Positions 7,140 through 15,655 of a stretch of DNA of 33,519 nt are shown here, piece after piece. Each line of letters begins with the position of its first letter. Positions within the stretch are counted from its first letter, which is position 1. The notes under the pieces are model-generated. The model was not told where the DNA came from. It searched no databases and saw only the letters and a program-made list of their open reading frames with translations. A program made the translations under genes and the position numbers. The DNA comes from an uncultured Bacillota bacterium (GTDB taxonomy: Bacteria; Bacillota_I; Bacilli_A; Erysipelotrichales; Coprobacillaceae): NCBI GenBank assembly GCA_949290865.1, contig CASETM010000102.1:1-33519 (forward strand). Direction: 5' to 3'.

Positions 7140-7673
7140 TCATATTTTATTTCTCAGATTTTCCCATTGTTCATCACTGAAACTGTCAAGCTTATTTAAA
7201 TGTTCTTCCATATCCTCTTTTGCTTCAGTGAAACTGCCATCTTTCTGTCCATAATAATGTTTAAGCAGTTCTTTGGTTTTTTCACCCAGTTCCAGAATAT
7301 CTTCTTCATCGTCATCCCATTGTTCACTGGCATTATTTTTAATATATTCCAGTTTGGATGCTGCTTCATAAACTTTCTTTGCCTCTTCATGATTGTCTTC
7401 AGTCACACCATCTTTTATTTTCGCATAACCATCTTTGATCGTTGTTGTCAGCGAAACAATGTCTTCTTTGGTGAGATTAGTCATATAATCTTCATTATTT
7501 TCAACATTATCGTCTATCTGATCAAATTCATCTTTCACATCATCCCACATGATTTTAACTTCACCAGTAAATTCATCGGCAGTCTCTTCAACATCATCTT
7601 TAAGCTGACTGCATCCTGTTAAAGCGACAATACATAAAGATAACAAAAAGAATGTCTGTAATATTTTTTTCAT
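7140..7673 (-). CDS. Acidic lipoprotein of unknown function
   Basis: A 177-aa exported protein. The signal sequence MKKILQTFFLLSLCIVALTGC contains a lipobox (LTGC), so it should be lipidated by Lgt, cleaved by LspA and held on the outer face of the membrane. The rest is strongly acidic and helical, with no family I recognise and no catalytic motif. The start at 7673 is chosen because AGAGGAAG precedes it and because it places the signal peptide at the N-terminus; a start 14 codons upstream would bury it. A small hairpin (TAAGATG/CATCTTA, 7696-7719) lies just upstream of the ribosome site. It is a single-gene unit, divergent from the HD hydrolase gene and ended by its own terminator. Confidence 0.8.
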   Translation of the reverse strand: MKKILQTFFLLSLCIVALTGCSQLKDDVEETADEFTGEVKIMWDDVKDEFDQIDDNVENNEDYMTNLTKEDIVSLTTTIKDGYAKIKDGVTEDNHEEAKKVYEAASKLEYIKNNASEQWDDDEEDILELGEKTKELLKHYYGQKDGSFTEAKEDMEEHLNKLDSFSDEQWENLRNKI

Positions 7674-7769
7674 GTTCTTCCTCTTTTCTATATCATAAGA
7701 TGTTTTCATCTTCATCTTAAGTGTGTCCGGTTTTTTTTTATTTATACTTTTTTATTAAAAATACTTTTA

Positions 7770-7798
7770 TTGAAGAAATACACTGAATTAGGTAAAAT
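7770..7798 (+). promoter_or_regulatory. Sigma-A promoter of the HD / RsmF-like / HD operon
   Basis: TTGAAG (7770-7775), 17 nt, TAAAAT (7793-7798), 24 nt before the start of the first gene. Confidence 0.7.
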
Positions 7799-7822
7799 AA
7801 AGAAAAAAAAGGACATACTCAT

Positions 7823-8404
7823 ATGACAAACAAAGAAAGATTTATAGAAATTTATCAAACAAATATCAAAAGAAAAGGCAGTGAAAAACTATTGGACTTT
7901 CTGTTAAGTGTCCATTCTGATTTTTTTACAGCACCAGCCAGCAGCCGTTTCCATGGCAACTATGATGGTGGTCTGGTCGAACACAGTCTCAATGTTTACG
8001 ACTGTCTGAAAAGCTATCTGCAAAGAACTCAAGAACTTTATCAGATCAGCTACAGCGAAGAAAGTATCGCAATCGTCGCTTTACTGCACGATTTATGTAA
8101 AATTAACTGCTATCATAAAGGTACGCGCAATGTCAAAAAAGATGGTCAATGGATACAGGTCCCAACTTATGAATTTGATGATCAGCTGCCGTATGGTCAT
8201 GGTGAAAAAAGTGTTTATATGATCAGTGGCTATATGCGTTTATCACGAGAAGAAGCCTTTGCGATCCGTTACCACATGGGCTTTTCTGGAAATGAAGACC
8301 AGAGAAATGTTGGCAAAGCTTTTGAGATGTTTCCACTGGCTTTTGCCTTGAGTGTTGCTGATATGGAAGCAACTTATTTTATTGAGGGGAAAAATCATGG
8401 ATAA
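7823..8404 (+). CDS. HD-domain hydrolase
   Basis: A 193-aa cytoplasmic protein of the HD metal-dependent phosphohydrolase superfamily. Candidate metal ligands are H54 (GLVEHSLNVY), H89-D90 (ALLHDLCK), H126 (YGHGEKS), H151 and D180 (SVADMEATY). The substrate cannot be read from sequence; related proteins act on nucleotides or cyclic dinucleotides. AAAGGA precedes the ATG. It is the first gene of a three-gene plus-strand unit: its end overlaps the methyltransferase start by 8 nt, and a second HD protein follows, which implies a shared job, perhaps in RNA or nucleotide turnover. Confidence 0.85.
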   Translation: MTNKERFIEIYQTNIKRKGSEKLLDFLLSVHSDFFTAPASSRFHGNYDGGLVEHSLNVYDCLKSYLQRTQELYQISYSEESIAIVALLHDLCKINCYHKGTRNVKKDGQWIQVPTYEFDDQLPYGHGEKSVYMISGYMRLSREEAFAIRYHMGFSGNEDQRNVGKAFEMFPLAFALSVADMEATYFIEGKNHG

Positions 8405-9710
8405 ATTATTTACTGAAAGAATGAAAAATCTGCTCAAGGAAGACTTTGATGATTTTATGACATCATTACAGCAGGATGAAAGGAAAGGTTTTTATCTTAA
8501 TCCTCAGAAAAAAGATGTTATCTCTCATCTTGATGAAAGATATATTACAAAACATCCTTATATTCCTTATGGTTACTACTATGATCATCAAAACTATGCA
8601 TTGGGAAAAAGTCCCTATTTTCATTGTGGACTTTACTATATCCAGGAACCCAGTGCCATGAGCGTTGCATCATGTCTTGATATCAAAAAAAATGACTACA
8701 TTCTTGATATGTGTGGTGCTCCTGGCGGAAAGACATGTTATGCCGCCAGTATGCTTTCTACCGAAGGCCTGATGATCGCTAATGATATTTCCAGTTTAAG
8801 AGCAGGCATTCTGGCTGGTAATGTCGAAAGATTTGGTCTTAAAAATACGATTGTTACAAACTGCGATCCTTTAAAATTTCATTTTCAAAGTTTCTTTGAC
8901 AAGATCATTCTTGATGCCCCATGTTCAGGAGAAGGCATGTTCAGAAAAGATCCAGAAGCCATCAGGACCTGGTCAATACAGAAAGTCAAAGAATGTGCCT
9001 ATATTCAAAGAAAACTCATTGACAAAGCATATACCATGCTTAAAAAAGATGGTTTTCTGATTTATTCAACCTGCACCTATTCATCAGAAGAAAATGAACA
9101 GCAGGTTGACTATATGATCAATGAACTCAAAATGGAACTGATCCCAATCGAAAAAAAAGAGGGAATGTCCGATGGTCTGATCAAAGGTACCATTCGCATG
9201 TACCCTCATATCAATAAAGGAGAAGGACAGTTTATCGCTTTACTGAAAAAAACAGAAGAAACATCTTCTGCCAAAGAAAAAATATTAAAACCGAATATTA
9301 CGAAAGAACAGGAACGACTTGTCAGAGCATTCTACAGTCAGAATCTGAATATTCCTGTACCCGATTATCTCTATCAGTCAAATAACCATATATATGCCAT
9401 TACCGATCATTTCCCTGTTATGGAGAAAATAAAGATCGTTAAAAATGGACTGTATCTGGGAGAATGTAAAAAAGGTCGCTTTGAACCCGGCCTGGCACTG
9501 GCATTAACATTAGAAAAAGATGATGTCAAAAGATATTATGATTTTTCTAAAGACAGTCAGGAAATCAAGGACTATTTAAAAGGATTAACTTTGAAAGGAC
9601 ATCAGGAAAAAGGCTATGGCGTGATCTTTGTTGATGGCTATCCTCTATCTTTTTATAAAGAAAGCAATCAGCAGGTCAAAAACCTTTATCCTAAAGGATT
9701 AAGACGATGA
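8397..9710 (+). CDS. RsmF-like RNA cytosine-C5 methyltransferase (NOL1/NOP2/Sun family)
   Basis: A 437-aa protein that should transfer a methyl group from S-adenosylmethionine to C5 of a cytosine in rRNA. The SAM-binding loop is DMCGAPGGK (104-112). The two family cysteines are present: C176 in DAPCSGEG and C226 in YSTCTYSS, acting in release and catalysis. The C-terminal 130 residues match the extra RNA-binding region of RsmF-type enzymes. The chosen ATG at 8397 has GAGGGG upstream; the open frame extends 15 codons further but without a ribosome site. It overlaps the HD gene before it by 8 nt and the one after it by 4 nt. The exact target base is unknown. Confidence 0.9.
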   Translation: MDKLFTERMKNLLKEDFDDFMTSLQQDERKGFYLNPQKKDVISHLDERYITKHPYIPYGYYYDHQNYALGKSPYFHCGLYYIQEPSAMSVASCLDIKKNDYILDMCGAPGGKTCYAASMLSTEGLMIANDISSLRAGILAGNVERFGLKNTIVTNCDPLKFHFQSFFDKIILDAPCSGEGMFRKDPEAIRTWSIQKVKECAYIQRKLIDKAYTMLKKDGFLIYSTCTYSSEENEQQVDYMINELKMELIPIEKKEGMSDGLIKGTIRMYPHINKGEGQFIALLKKTEETSSAKEKILKPNITKEQERLVRAFYSQNLNIPVPDYLYQSNNHIYAITDHFPVMEKIKIVKNGLYLGECKKGRFEPGLALALTLEKDDVKRYYDFSKDSQEIKDYLKGLTLKGHQEKGYGVIFVDGYPLSFYKESNQQVKNLYPKGLRR

Positions 9711-10183
9711 ACAGATATAATGAAATTGAAAGCATTGTTTATACACAACTGGAGAAAAACTGCTTTGGACAACGAAAACGCGAAGCTTACCGCCATCTTT
9801 TTGGTGTTTCCACACTTTGTCTGCAGTTAAGCTGTCAGTTTGATTTGGATCCAGAGTTATGTGCCATCATGGGCATCATGCATGATTTATCAGCATATGT
9901 CAAAAACAGTCGTCTTTCTCATGCCTTTGTCTCAAGCCAGCTGGCCAGAGACATTCTCACGACAACAGATTTATTTACTGAGGAAGAAATTGCTATAATA
10001 ACGACCGCTGTTTTCAATCATTCTGCCAAGGACAGAACCGATGATCCTTATAGCGAACTGCTAAAACTGTGTGATGTCATTGAAAGCTATCTTCACGAAC
10101 CTGACGTCATTTTCAACCAGCATCGTCAGCGTTATTTAAAAACAGCTCAAGAAAAAAAGATTATTTCAATTCCTTTAAAATAA
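9707..10183 (+). CDS. Second HD-domain hydrolase
   Basis: A 158-aa HD-superfamily protein. Likely ligands are H30, H59-D60 (GIMHDLSAY), H72 and H105 (VFNHSAKD), with D123 (LCDVIESYL) completing the set. The compact single-domain form resembles small HD phosphohydrolases of the YqeK type, but the substrate is uncertain. Its start overlaps the methyltransferase stop by 4 nt, indicating coupled translation. Its last codons run into the convergent hydrolase gene (23-nt overlap), where a terminator hairpin serves the opposite strand. Confidence 0.8.
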   Translation: MNRYNEIESIVYTQLEKNCFGQRKREAYRHLFGVSTLCLQLSCQFDLDPELCAIMGIMHDLSAYVKNSRLSHAFVSSQLARDILTTTDLFTEEEIAIITTAVFNHSAKDRTDDPYSELLKLCDVIESYLHEPDVIFNQHRQRYLKTAQEKKIISIPLK

Positions 10184-10187
10184 TCTT
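10152..10187 (-). terminator. Terminator of the thyA operon, embedded in two convergent 3' ends
   Basis: Minus-strand AAGATTATTT/AAATAATCTT, 10-bp stem with 11-nt loop, then seven T. The stem lies inside the last codons of both convergent genes. Confidence 0.8.
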
Positions 10188-10817
10188 CGCTATTTTTTCA
10201 CTATGAATAATATAACTGCTATGATCTTCTCCCTCAAGTATCATCAGCTGACAATGAGGGATATGGTTTGTTATTTTTTTAATATGATCCAAAGATATAA
10301 GATCATCACTGCCAGCAAGAACCAGGGTTCTTGCTTTTATCTGTTTCAGTTCCTTATTGGTAATATGAGGCTGTTCCAGCATCATTTTGACCAGAGGATT
10401 CTTTGTTTTTCTGTAAATGTCTTTCATTTCCTGATAAACTTCAGGAATGACTCCATCCGGTCTGGTATTAGGTCCTGCCAGAACCAGATTGGTAATGATC
10501 TCAGGATGCTGACTGGCCAACAGCATACCAATAATGGCACCATCACTGCTGCCAACAAATGTAATATCATGAAGCTGCAGCTGTTCGATCAGTTCAATCA
10601 TATCATTACACATATCCTGATAAAAATACTCTTTGACCCGATCACTTTGACCATGGCCTCTAGAATCAACAAGATACAAAGTATAATTCTTTTTTAACAG
10701 TTCACTGGCATCATCAAAAATACGATGATCTTCTTCATTGCCATGAACCAGGATCATCGGTTTCCCTTTACCAGTCTTTTCGTAGAAGATTCTGATGCCA
10801 TTGACATACGCAAACAT
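10161..10817 (-). CDS. Alpha/beta hydrolase
   Basis: A 218-aa alpha/beta-fold hydrolase. The oxyanion region is LVHGNEED (24-31), the nucleophile elbow is GSSDG with S91, an acid is likely in LVLAGSDDLIS, and the histidine lies in EGEDHSSY. Together these form a Ser-Asp-His triad for hydrolysis of an ester or similar bond; the substrate is unknown. No signal peptide, so cytoplasmic. It is the last gene of the thyA-folA-plsC unit; its ATG shares one base with the plsC stop (TGATG). Confidence 0.85.
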   Translation of the reverse strand: MFAYVNGIRIFYEKTGKGKPMILVHGNEEDHRIFDDASELLKKNYTLYLVDSRGHGQSDRVKEYFYQDMCNDMIELIEQLQLHDITFVGSSDGAIIGMLLASQHPEIITNLVLAGPNTRPDGVIPEVYQEMKDIYRKTKNPLVKMMLEQPHITNKELKQIKARTLVLAGSDDLISLDHIKKITNHIPHCQLMILEGEDHSSYIIHSEKIAKIILKELK

Positions 10818-11536
10818 CAGACTGCTCCCTGTTCGATCATATACTGTTCAATTCGATCATGAACCAGTTCAGCCAGTTCATTTGTTTTTAATTTTTTATA
10901 TTCATCATAATAGATTGGTTTCAAATAACAGATCTTGACCGTTTCTTTTTTGATCGTATTATTATCAAAAACCTTATAACAGTCAATCATCGCAACGGGA
11001 ACAACTGGACATCCTGTTTTGGCAACGATCTTAAAAGTTCCACCCTTAAAAGAATTCAGATGATTCCCTTTTTTTGAACGTGTTCCTTCAGGAAAGATAC
11101 AGTAATTCTGTCCCTGATTGATTTCCTCAGAAACCTGTTTGACCATTTTCGCACCATCACGAATGCTTTGTCTTTCCAAAGGATAAAAATCCAGCACCTT
11201 GACAACATCTTTCACCAGAATAATTGAACATAGCTCTTTCTTTAAGACAAATTTCATTGTTCGATCATGCGTCGCAAATAACGCGATGATATCAAACAGT
11301 CCCTGATGATTTGGTGCCAGCAGATAACCATTTTCTTCAGGTAGATTCTCTAAACCTTGACATTCCAGATTAACTCTGGCTTTTTTGACAATAATTTTAG
11401 CTACCCGGTGAACAAACTGATAACCTTCATCAATCGTTGGATATTTTTCTCTATTTCCATATGTTTTCAATTTATAAAACCACCAGTATGGCAATTTAAA
11501 CAAAACCCTTAGAACAACTAATCCGATACGTTTCAT
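10817..11536 (-). CDS. plsC: 1-acyl-glycerol-3-phosphate acyltransferase (PlsC family)
   Basis: A 239-aa membrane-associated acyltransferase that should acylate lysophosphatidic acid to phosphatidic acid in phospholipid synthesis. The family catalytic motif NHQGLFD (76-82, NHx4D form) and the substrate-binding motif FPEGTRS (148-154) are both present. The N-terminus is hydrophobic and aromatic (LVVLRVLFKLPYWWFY), consistent with membrane attachment. It sits 3 nt after folA and overlaps the next gene by one base, so it is part of the thyA operon. The family has several paralogues, so the exact acyl acceptor is not certain. Confidence 0.9.
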   Translation of the reverse strand: MKRIGLVVLRVLFKLPYWWFYKLKTYGNREKYPTIDEGYQFVHRVAKIIVKKARVNLECQGLENLPEENGYLLAPNHQGLFDIIALFATHDRTMKFVLKKELCSIILVKDVVKVLDFYPLERQSIRDGAKMVKQVSEEINQGQNYCIFPEGTRSKKGNHLNSFKGGTFKIVAKTGCPVVPVAMIDCYKVFDNNTIKKETVKICYLKPIYYDEYKKLKTNELAELVHDRIEQYMIEQGAV

Positions 11537-11539
11537 ATT

Positions 11540-12010
11540 CTACCCTCTTTTATAAATCTGTAGTGTAAATGTTTCATATGGTTTTTCTTCAGCCAGAACA
11601 AAGCCATATTCACTGAAATCAGGAAAATAAGTTTCTCCTGTATGTGTTCCTGGGATTCTTGAAATCAACAGCTGATCAACATATGGTAAAGACTGTCGGT
11701 AAATTGAAGCACCGCCAGAGATATAAAGATCTTCACCTTTTTCTCTGTATTCCTGAATAACTTCTTCCAGATTGTATCTTACTTCGACCCTGTCATCTTT
11801 AAATTCATCAAAGGAAACAACGATCGTTTTTCGATTTGGCAGCGGTCTGCCGATGGCCTGATACGTCGTCAAGCCCATCAGGATCGTTTTTCCCAATGTT
11901 GTTTCTTTAAAATGTTTCAGATCTTCTGGAACATTCCAGGGCATTCCATTGGCAGAATCCTGCTTCCCAATCAGCAGATCATCATCTGTCGCTACTATAA
12001 TACTAATCAT
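11540..12010 (-). CDS. folA: Dihydrofolate reductase
   Basis: A 156-aa protein of normal DHFR length that reduces dihydrofolate to tetrahydrofolate with NADPH. Seen features: IIVATDDDLLIGK at the N-terminus, GMPWNVPEDLKHFKETT with the conserved substrate-binding acid (E/D) and Trp, ILMGLTTYQAIGRPLPNR at the cofactor loop, and YISGGASIYRQ near the end. It follows thyA with a one-base overlap, the usual pairing, since thymidylate synthase turns methylene-tetrahydrofolate into dihydrofolate that this enzyme recycles. Confidence 0.96.
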   Translation of the reverse strand: MISIIVATDDDLLIGKQDSANGMPWNVPEDLKHFKETTLGKTILMGLTTYQAIGRPLPNRKTIVVSFDEFKDDRVEVRYNLEEVIQEYREKGEDLYISGGASIYRQSLPYVDQLLISRIPGTHTGETYFPDFSEYGFVLAEEKPYETFTLQIYKRG

Positions 12011-12897
12011 TACACGCTCACCTTCCCTACAAGTTTTCCATATGACTGATAGTTTTCAATCTTGATGTCATCAATCGTAAAATCAAAAATTGAGTGAACT
12101 TCTGGATTCAGTTTCAACTGACACTTTGGTAAAGGCTCACGTGAGATCTGTTCTTTAACTACATCAAAATGATCTTTATAAATATGCGCATCACCAATTG
12201 TATGAATAAATTCTTTTGCTGTATAACCACATACCTGTGCCAGCATTGCTGTAAACAAGGCATAAGAAGCAATATTGAAAGGCACACCTAAAAAAGTATC
12301 TGCACTTCTTTGATACAACTGGCAACTTAAATATTTTTTATCAGCGCTGACATAAAACTGCAAGAAAGAATGACAAGGTGGCAAAGCCATTTCATCAACT
12401 TCTGCGGGATTCCAGGCACAGATAATATGTCTTCTGGAAAAAGGGTTGTTTTGCAAAGAATCAACCAGTTTGGCAACCTGATCAATACCCTGATTATTAA
12501 AATTACGCCACTGTTTTCCATAAACAGGTCCTAATTCCCCATATTTAACAACAAAAGGATCATCAGCTGGTAAAGCTTTGATCTTAGCAACAAATTCATC
12601 AATTGTTTCTCCATGAAAATCTGCAGATTTCTTAAAAGCTTCATAAGGCCATTCATTCCAGATCTTCACATTACGATCTACCAGATACTTGATATTGGTA
12701 TCACCTTTGATGAACCACAACAGTTCTTCAGCAATCGGTCTGATAAACATCTTTTTTGTTGTCAGTAATGGAAAACCATCAAGCAAATTGTATCTGGTCT
12801 GATATCCAAACACACTGCGTGTTCCCGTTCCGGTTCTGTCATCTCGATCCTGACCATGATCCAGAATATATTGACACATATCTAAATACTGTTTCAT
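12010..12897 (-). CDS. thyA: Thymidylate synthase
   Basis: A 295-aa ThyA that methylates dUMP to dTMP using methylene-tetrahydrofolate. The catalytic cysteine is C175 in [13 protein letters not shown]. Further family motifs are [12 protein letters not shown] near the N-terminus, [10 protein letters not shown], and [21 protein letters not shown] for dUMP binding. The central segment (about residues 85-125) carries the insert seen in the longer Lactobacillus-type enzymes. The ATG at 12897 is preferred over the GTG three codons upstream because AGGGAG is correctly placed for it. First gene of the operon with folA, plsC and a hydrolase. Confidence 0.96.
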   Translation of the reverse strand: MKQYLDMCQYILDHGQDRDDRTGTGTRSVFGYQTRYNLLDGFPLLTTKKMFIRPIAEELLWFIKGDTNIKYLVDRNVKIWNEWPYEAFKKSADFHGETIDEFVAKIKALPADDPFVVKYGELGPVYGKQWRNFNNQGIDQVAKLVDSLQNNPFSRRHIICAWNPAEVDEMALPPCHSFLQFYVSADKKYLSCQLYQRSADTFLGVPFNIASYALFTAMLAQVCGYTAKEFIHTIGDAHIYKDHFDVVKEQISREPLPKCQLKLNPEVHSIFDFTIDDIKIENYQSYGKLVGKVSV

Positions 12898-13021
12898 TTT
12901 AAACACTCCCTAGTTTTAATCTATCAACATAAATAATCATTACAGCTATATCTTTTGACCAGTTAAGTCATTTTTCTCTATTATATTTATGCCACATTTT
13001 ATTATTTATCTATACATATCG

Positions 13022-13034
13022 TTAGTATAACACA
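13022..13034 (-). promoter_or_regulatory. Possible extended -10 promoter of the thyA operon
   Basis: TGTTATACT on the minus strand, about 125 nt before thyA, with no good -35. The gap 12898-13095 otherwise shows only AT-rich DNA; I see no riboswitch. Confidence 0.35.
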
Positions 13035-13095
13035 AAATTCGCGTTTATGTGACTATAAACAGTTTGTAGTTCAAACGAAATCAGCTGCTTTTCTA

Positions 13096-13133
13096 TAAAA
13101 AAGTGCATCTTATCAATTATCACCAAGATACAC
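13096..13133 (-). terminator. Terminator after the short-chain dehydrogenase gene
   Basis: Minus-strand GTGTATCTT/AAGATGCAC stem (one wobble), followed by six T, 8 nt after the stop codon. Confidence 0.8.
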
Positions 13134-13140
13134 TGAAAAA

Positions 13141-13899
13141 CTATTCATATATTTTCTTTTTCTGCTGACGAGAAACAGCAGCAATCACCCATCGTACTGG
13201 CAGGATCTTTGCGAACCAGACCGCTGTTTTGATCGTCTTTCCCGGAATGATCACAACTTTTCTCTTTTTCATCTTCTTTAAAGCCTGATCAACACAATAC
13301 TGAGGTGAAATTCCTTTTAACGCAAATTCAACATTGGCCACCTGATTAAACTCGGTATGAACCGGTCCTGGACATAGACAGCCCACATAAACATGACTAT
13401 GCTGTTCTTTTAATTCTCTGGCGACCGCCATCGTCAAACTGGTTACATACGATTTTGTCGCATAATAGCTGGCCATATAAGGTCCAGCAGGCAACAGTCC
13501 GGCACTGGAAGCTACATTTAACAGCATTCCATGATCATCGACAACCATTTTCTTTAAAACCAGTTTCATCAGAATATGTAAAGCCTTGATATTCAAATCA
13601 ATCATCTGTTTTTCTTTATTAAGATCAGTTTCACAAAACAGTCCACAGTCACCAAAACCGGCATTATTGACAAAAATATCAATTTTTTTGTCTTTAATGA
13701 TTTCAAAAAGCTGATGACAGTTTTCTGACTGTGATAGATCCGTAACATAGATTTCTGCATCATGCAACTGCTTTTTTAACTGTTGAAGTCTATCCTTTCT
13801 CCGCGCTACAAGTAAAAGCTGATAACCATCCTGATCTAAACGGCGACAGAATTCTTCTCCTATTCCTGAACTTGCTCCCGTAACAACTGCATATTTCAT
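13141..13899 (-). CDS. Short-chain dehydrogenase/reductase
   Basis: A 252-aa classical SDR. The nucleotide-binding motif TGASSGIG is at 7-14, the structural motif NNAG at 78-81, a serine in NVASSAG at 131-132, and the catalytic pair Y145/K149 in YYATK. An arginine after the second strand (ARRKDR) suggests preference for NADP(H). The substrate is unknown. The C-terminus is basic and partly hydrophobic (TAVWFAKILPVRWVIAA), which may attach it to the membrane, as in some SDRs acting on lipids; this is inference. It is 4 nt after the TIM-barrel gene and closes the operon. Confidence 0.9.
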   Translation of the reverse strand: MKYAVVTGASSGIGEEFCRRLDQDGYQLLLVARRKDRLQQLKKQLHDAEIYVTDLSQSENCHQLFEIIKDKKIDIFVNNAGFGDCGLFCETDLNKEKQMIDLNIKALHILMKLVLKKMVVDDHGMLLNVASSAGLLPAGPYMASYYATKSYVTSLTMAVARELKEQHSHVYVGCLCPGPVHTEFNQVANVEFALKGISPQYCVDQALKKMKKRKVVIIPGKTIKTAVWFAKILPVRWVIAAVSRQQKKKIYE

Positions 13900-13903
13900 T
13901 ATA

Positions 13904-14587
13904 TCACTCCCTAGTTTTTTTACAGCGCTGACGATATTCTTCCATCATTCCTTTAAAAATATCGCCATTGCTGGGCGGTGTATAAGTAACCGCATTGGCA
14001 CCGGCTTCAATGACTTCTCTGACAGTTTCTTCAGTTGGTCCACCGGTTGCAATAATAGGAAAATCTTTATCAATTTCACGTAATTTCTTTACAATTTCGA
14101 CAGTATTTTTACCACCTGATACATTAACGATATCGGCGTTTGTTTTTAACATACGTTCTTCCAGATCTTCATCCAGCGAAACAATCGTCAAAACGACTGG
14201 AATATCAATTTCTTCAGCCAGATTCTTTATAAACGCTGATTGAGTTGGTGCATTCAGAACAACTGCTGTAGCCCCATGAAGTTCCGCATCTAGCGCAATT
14301 GACTCTACCCGCGCTCCTGCGGTCGTTCCGCCACCTACACCAACAAAAACTGGTCTTTGCGCTACCGAAATGATCGACTGCGTGATCTGAATGGTCGGTG
14401 TAAAAGGATAAACTGCTATGACAGCATCAGCATTACAGTTAGCAATAACTGCCACATCAGTAGAAAAAACCAATGATTTAATTCTTTTGCCATTGATAAT
14501 AATCCCTGATGCTCTTCTAAAAACCTCAGGAACTATGATGGTATGACTCCTTAATTTGGTATTAATATGCGGTGTTTCTTTTTTCAT
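13904..14587 (-). CDS. TIM-barrel protein of unknown reaction
   Basis: A 227-aa protein that reads as a phosphate-binding beta/alpha barrel. Repeating strand-end motifs include VFVGVGGGTTAGARVES, DIPVVLTIVSLDED, ADIVNVSGGKNT and PIIATGGPTEETVREVIEAG, the last resembling the phosphate site of ThiG, NanE or TrpC-type barrels. None of those families fits over the whole length, so I do not assign a reaction. The start has GAGGAGG upstream. The gene lies between a ROK sugar kinase and an SDR with short gaps and no terminator, so a role in carbohydrate or cofactor metabolism is possible but not shown. Confidence 0.75.
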   Translation of the reverse strand: MKKETPHINTKLRSHTIIVPEVFRRASGIIINGKRIKSLVFSTDVAVIANCNADAVIAVYPFTPTIQITQSIISVAQRPVFVGVGGGTTAGARVESIALDAELHGATAVVLNAPTQSAFIKNLAEEIDIPVVLTIVSLDEDLEERMLKTNADIVNVSGGKNTVEIVKKLREIDKDFPIIATGGPTEETVREVIEAGANAVTYTPPSNGDIFKGMMEEYRQRCKKTRE

Positions 14588-14641
14588 ATGTCTTCCTCCT
14601 CATGTCCAAATCATATTAAGCTTATATGTCCATGAGATGAA

Positions 14642-15529
14642 CTAGGAATGTATTTGCATAAAATGATAAACTGCCCCAATCATATTAGCATCATTACCAA
14701 ATTCACAGACTTTGATATTTGGTCTGACTTTGGCATGCGTCAGCTGCACAAAAATCGCATCCAGCTGTTCATTGACCTTATCCAGCAGCTCTTTTCTGGC
14801 AGAAATCGCACCACCAATAATGATCATGCTAGGATCATAGGCATACTGAAGATTATAGATGCCCATTGCCAGGGTTTGATAAAACTTATCCACATATTTT
14901 TGATAAACCGGATTCTGATCAGCATGATCAAAAACCTCTTTTCCATCGATCGTATGATAATCAACGCCCAGCTCCTTGGCAATTCTTTTGGTCACCGCAA
15001 CCGTTGAACCATCATCAGACCAGGTATAATACTTCTGCTCATGAGGTGAATAACGCATGATCATATATCCAAATTCACCACCATGCATTGCATTGCCATG
15101 ATGAACATGTCTGTCCTTAATCACAGCCCCACCAATTCCAGTTCCACTGACAATAAAGCAGCAGTCCTGTTCATTTTTGGCAGCTCCTTTCCATACTTCC
15201 GCCAAAGCTGCACAATTGGCATCATTTTCCAGTTCAACTGACTTGCCCGTCATTTTTTCAAGATCTTTTTTGATATTTGGACCATGAATATAGTCGATAG
15301 CACTCGATCCATAAATAATCCCATCATCACTGTCTACTGCTCCTGGCATTGATAAGGCAATCCCTTCTACATCCTTATTCTGTTCATAAACCTTAACAAT
15401 TTCTTGATACATTCCTTCTATATTTTCAGGAATCGCAAATTTCTGACGATTTTCAATCTGTCCATCTTCATCAACAACAGCATACTTGACTGCTGTTCCA
15501 CCCACATCAAAAGCTAAATATTTTTTCAT
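14642..15529 (-). CDS. ROK-family sugar kinase (beta-glucoside kinase-like)
   Basis: A 295-aa ROK kinase. The phosphate-1 motif is FDVGGTAVKYAVV, the catalytic base Asp lies in ELENDANCAALAE, the second phosphate motif is IVSGTGIGGAVI, and HGGEFGY is the ROK HxGE-type motif. The Cys-rich zinc motif (CxCGx2GCxE) of glucokinases and ROK repressors is missing, and there is no DNA-binding domain; this zinc-less form resembles BglK, which phosphorylates the glucose of cellobiose and other beta-glucosides. The substrate is therefore inferred. GAGG precedes the ATG. Confidence 0.85.
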   Translation of the reverse strand: MKKYLAFDVGGTAVKYAVVDEDGQIENRQKFAIPENIEGMYQEIVKVYEQNKDVEGIALSMPGAVDSDDGIIYGSSAIDYIHGPNIKKDLEKMTGKSVELENDANCAALAEVWKGAAKNEQDCCFIVSGTGIGGAVIKDRHVHHGNAMHGGEFGYMIMRYSPHEQKYYTWSDDGSTVAVTKRIAKELGVDYHTIDGKEVFDHADQNPVYQKYVDKFYQTLAMGIYNLQYAYDPSMIIIGGAISARKELLDKVNEQLDAIFVQLTHAKVRPNIKVCEFGNDANMIGAVYHFMQIHS

Positions 15530-15606
15530 AACAAAACCTCTTCTCTTTCACATCTTTCTCTTATTCTAACATAGAAATCTTATTAAATAGAATGTTATTC
15601 CTGATT

Positions 15607-15635
15607 TTGTCAAATTTCATATTATCTTTTATAAT
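15607..15635 (+). promoter_or_regulatory. Sigma-A promoter of the lysophospholipase-like gene
   Basis: TTGTCA (15607-15612), 17 nt, TATAAT (15630-15635), 20 nt before the ATG. Confidence 0.8.
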
Positions 15636-15655
15636 AGAATCGAGGTGATGATCAC

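Noticed and set aside
7200-7622. 140-codon plus-strand open frame
   Set aside because: Antisense to the acidic lipoprotein; its Phe/Ile-rich translation is the mirror of Glu/Asp/Lys/Asn codons.
14648-15007. 119-codon plus-strand open frame
   Set aside because: Antisense shadow of the ROK kinase.
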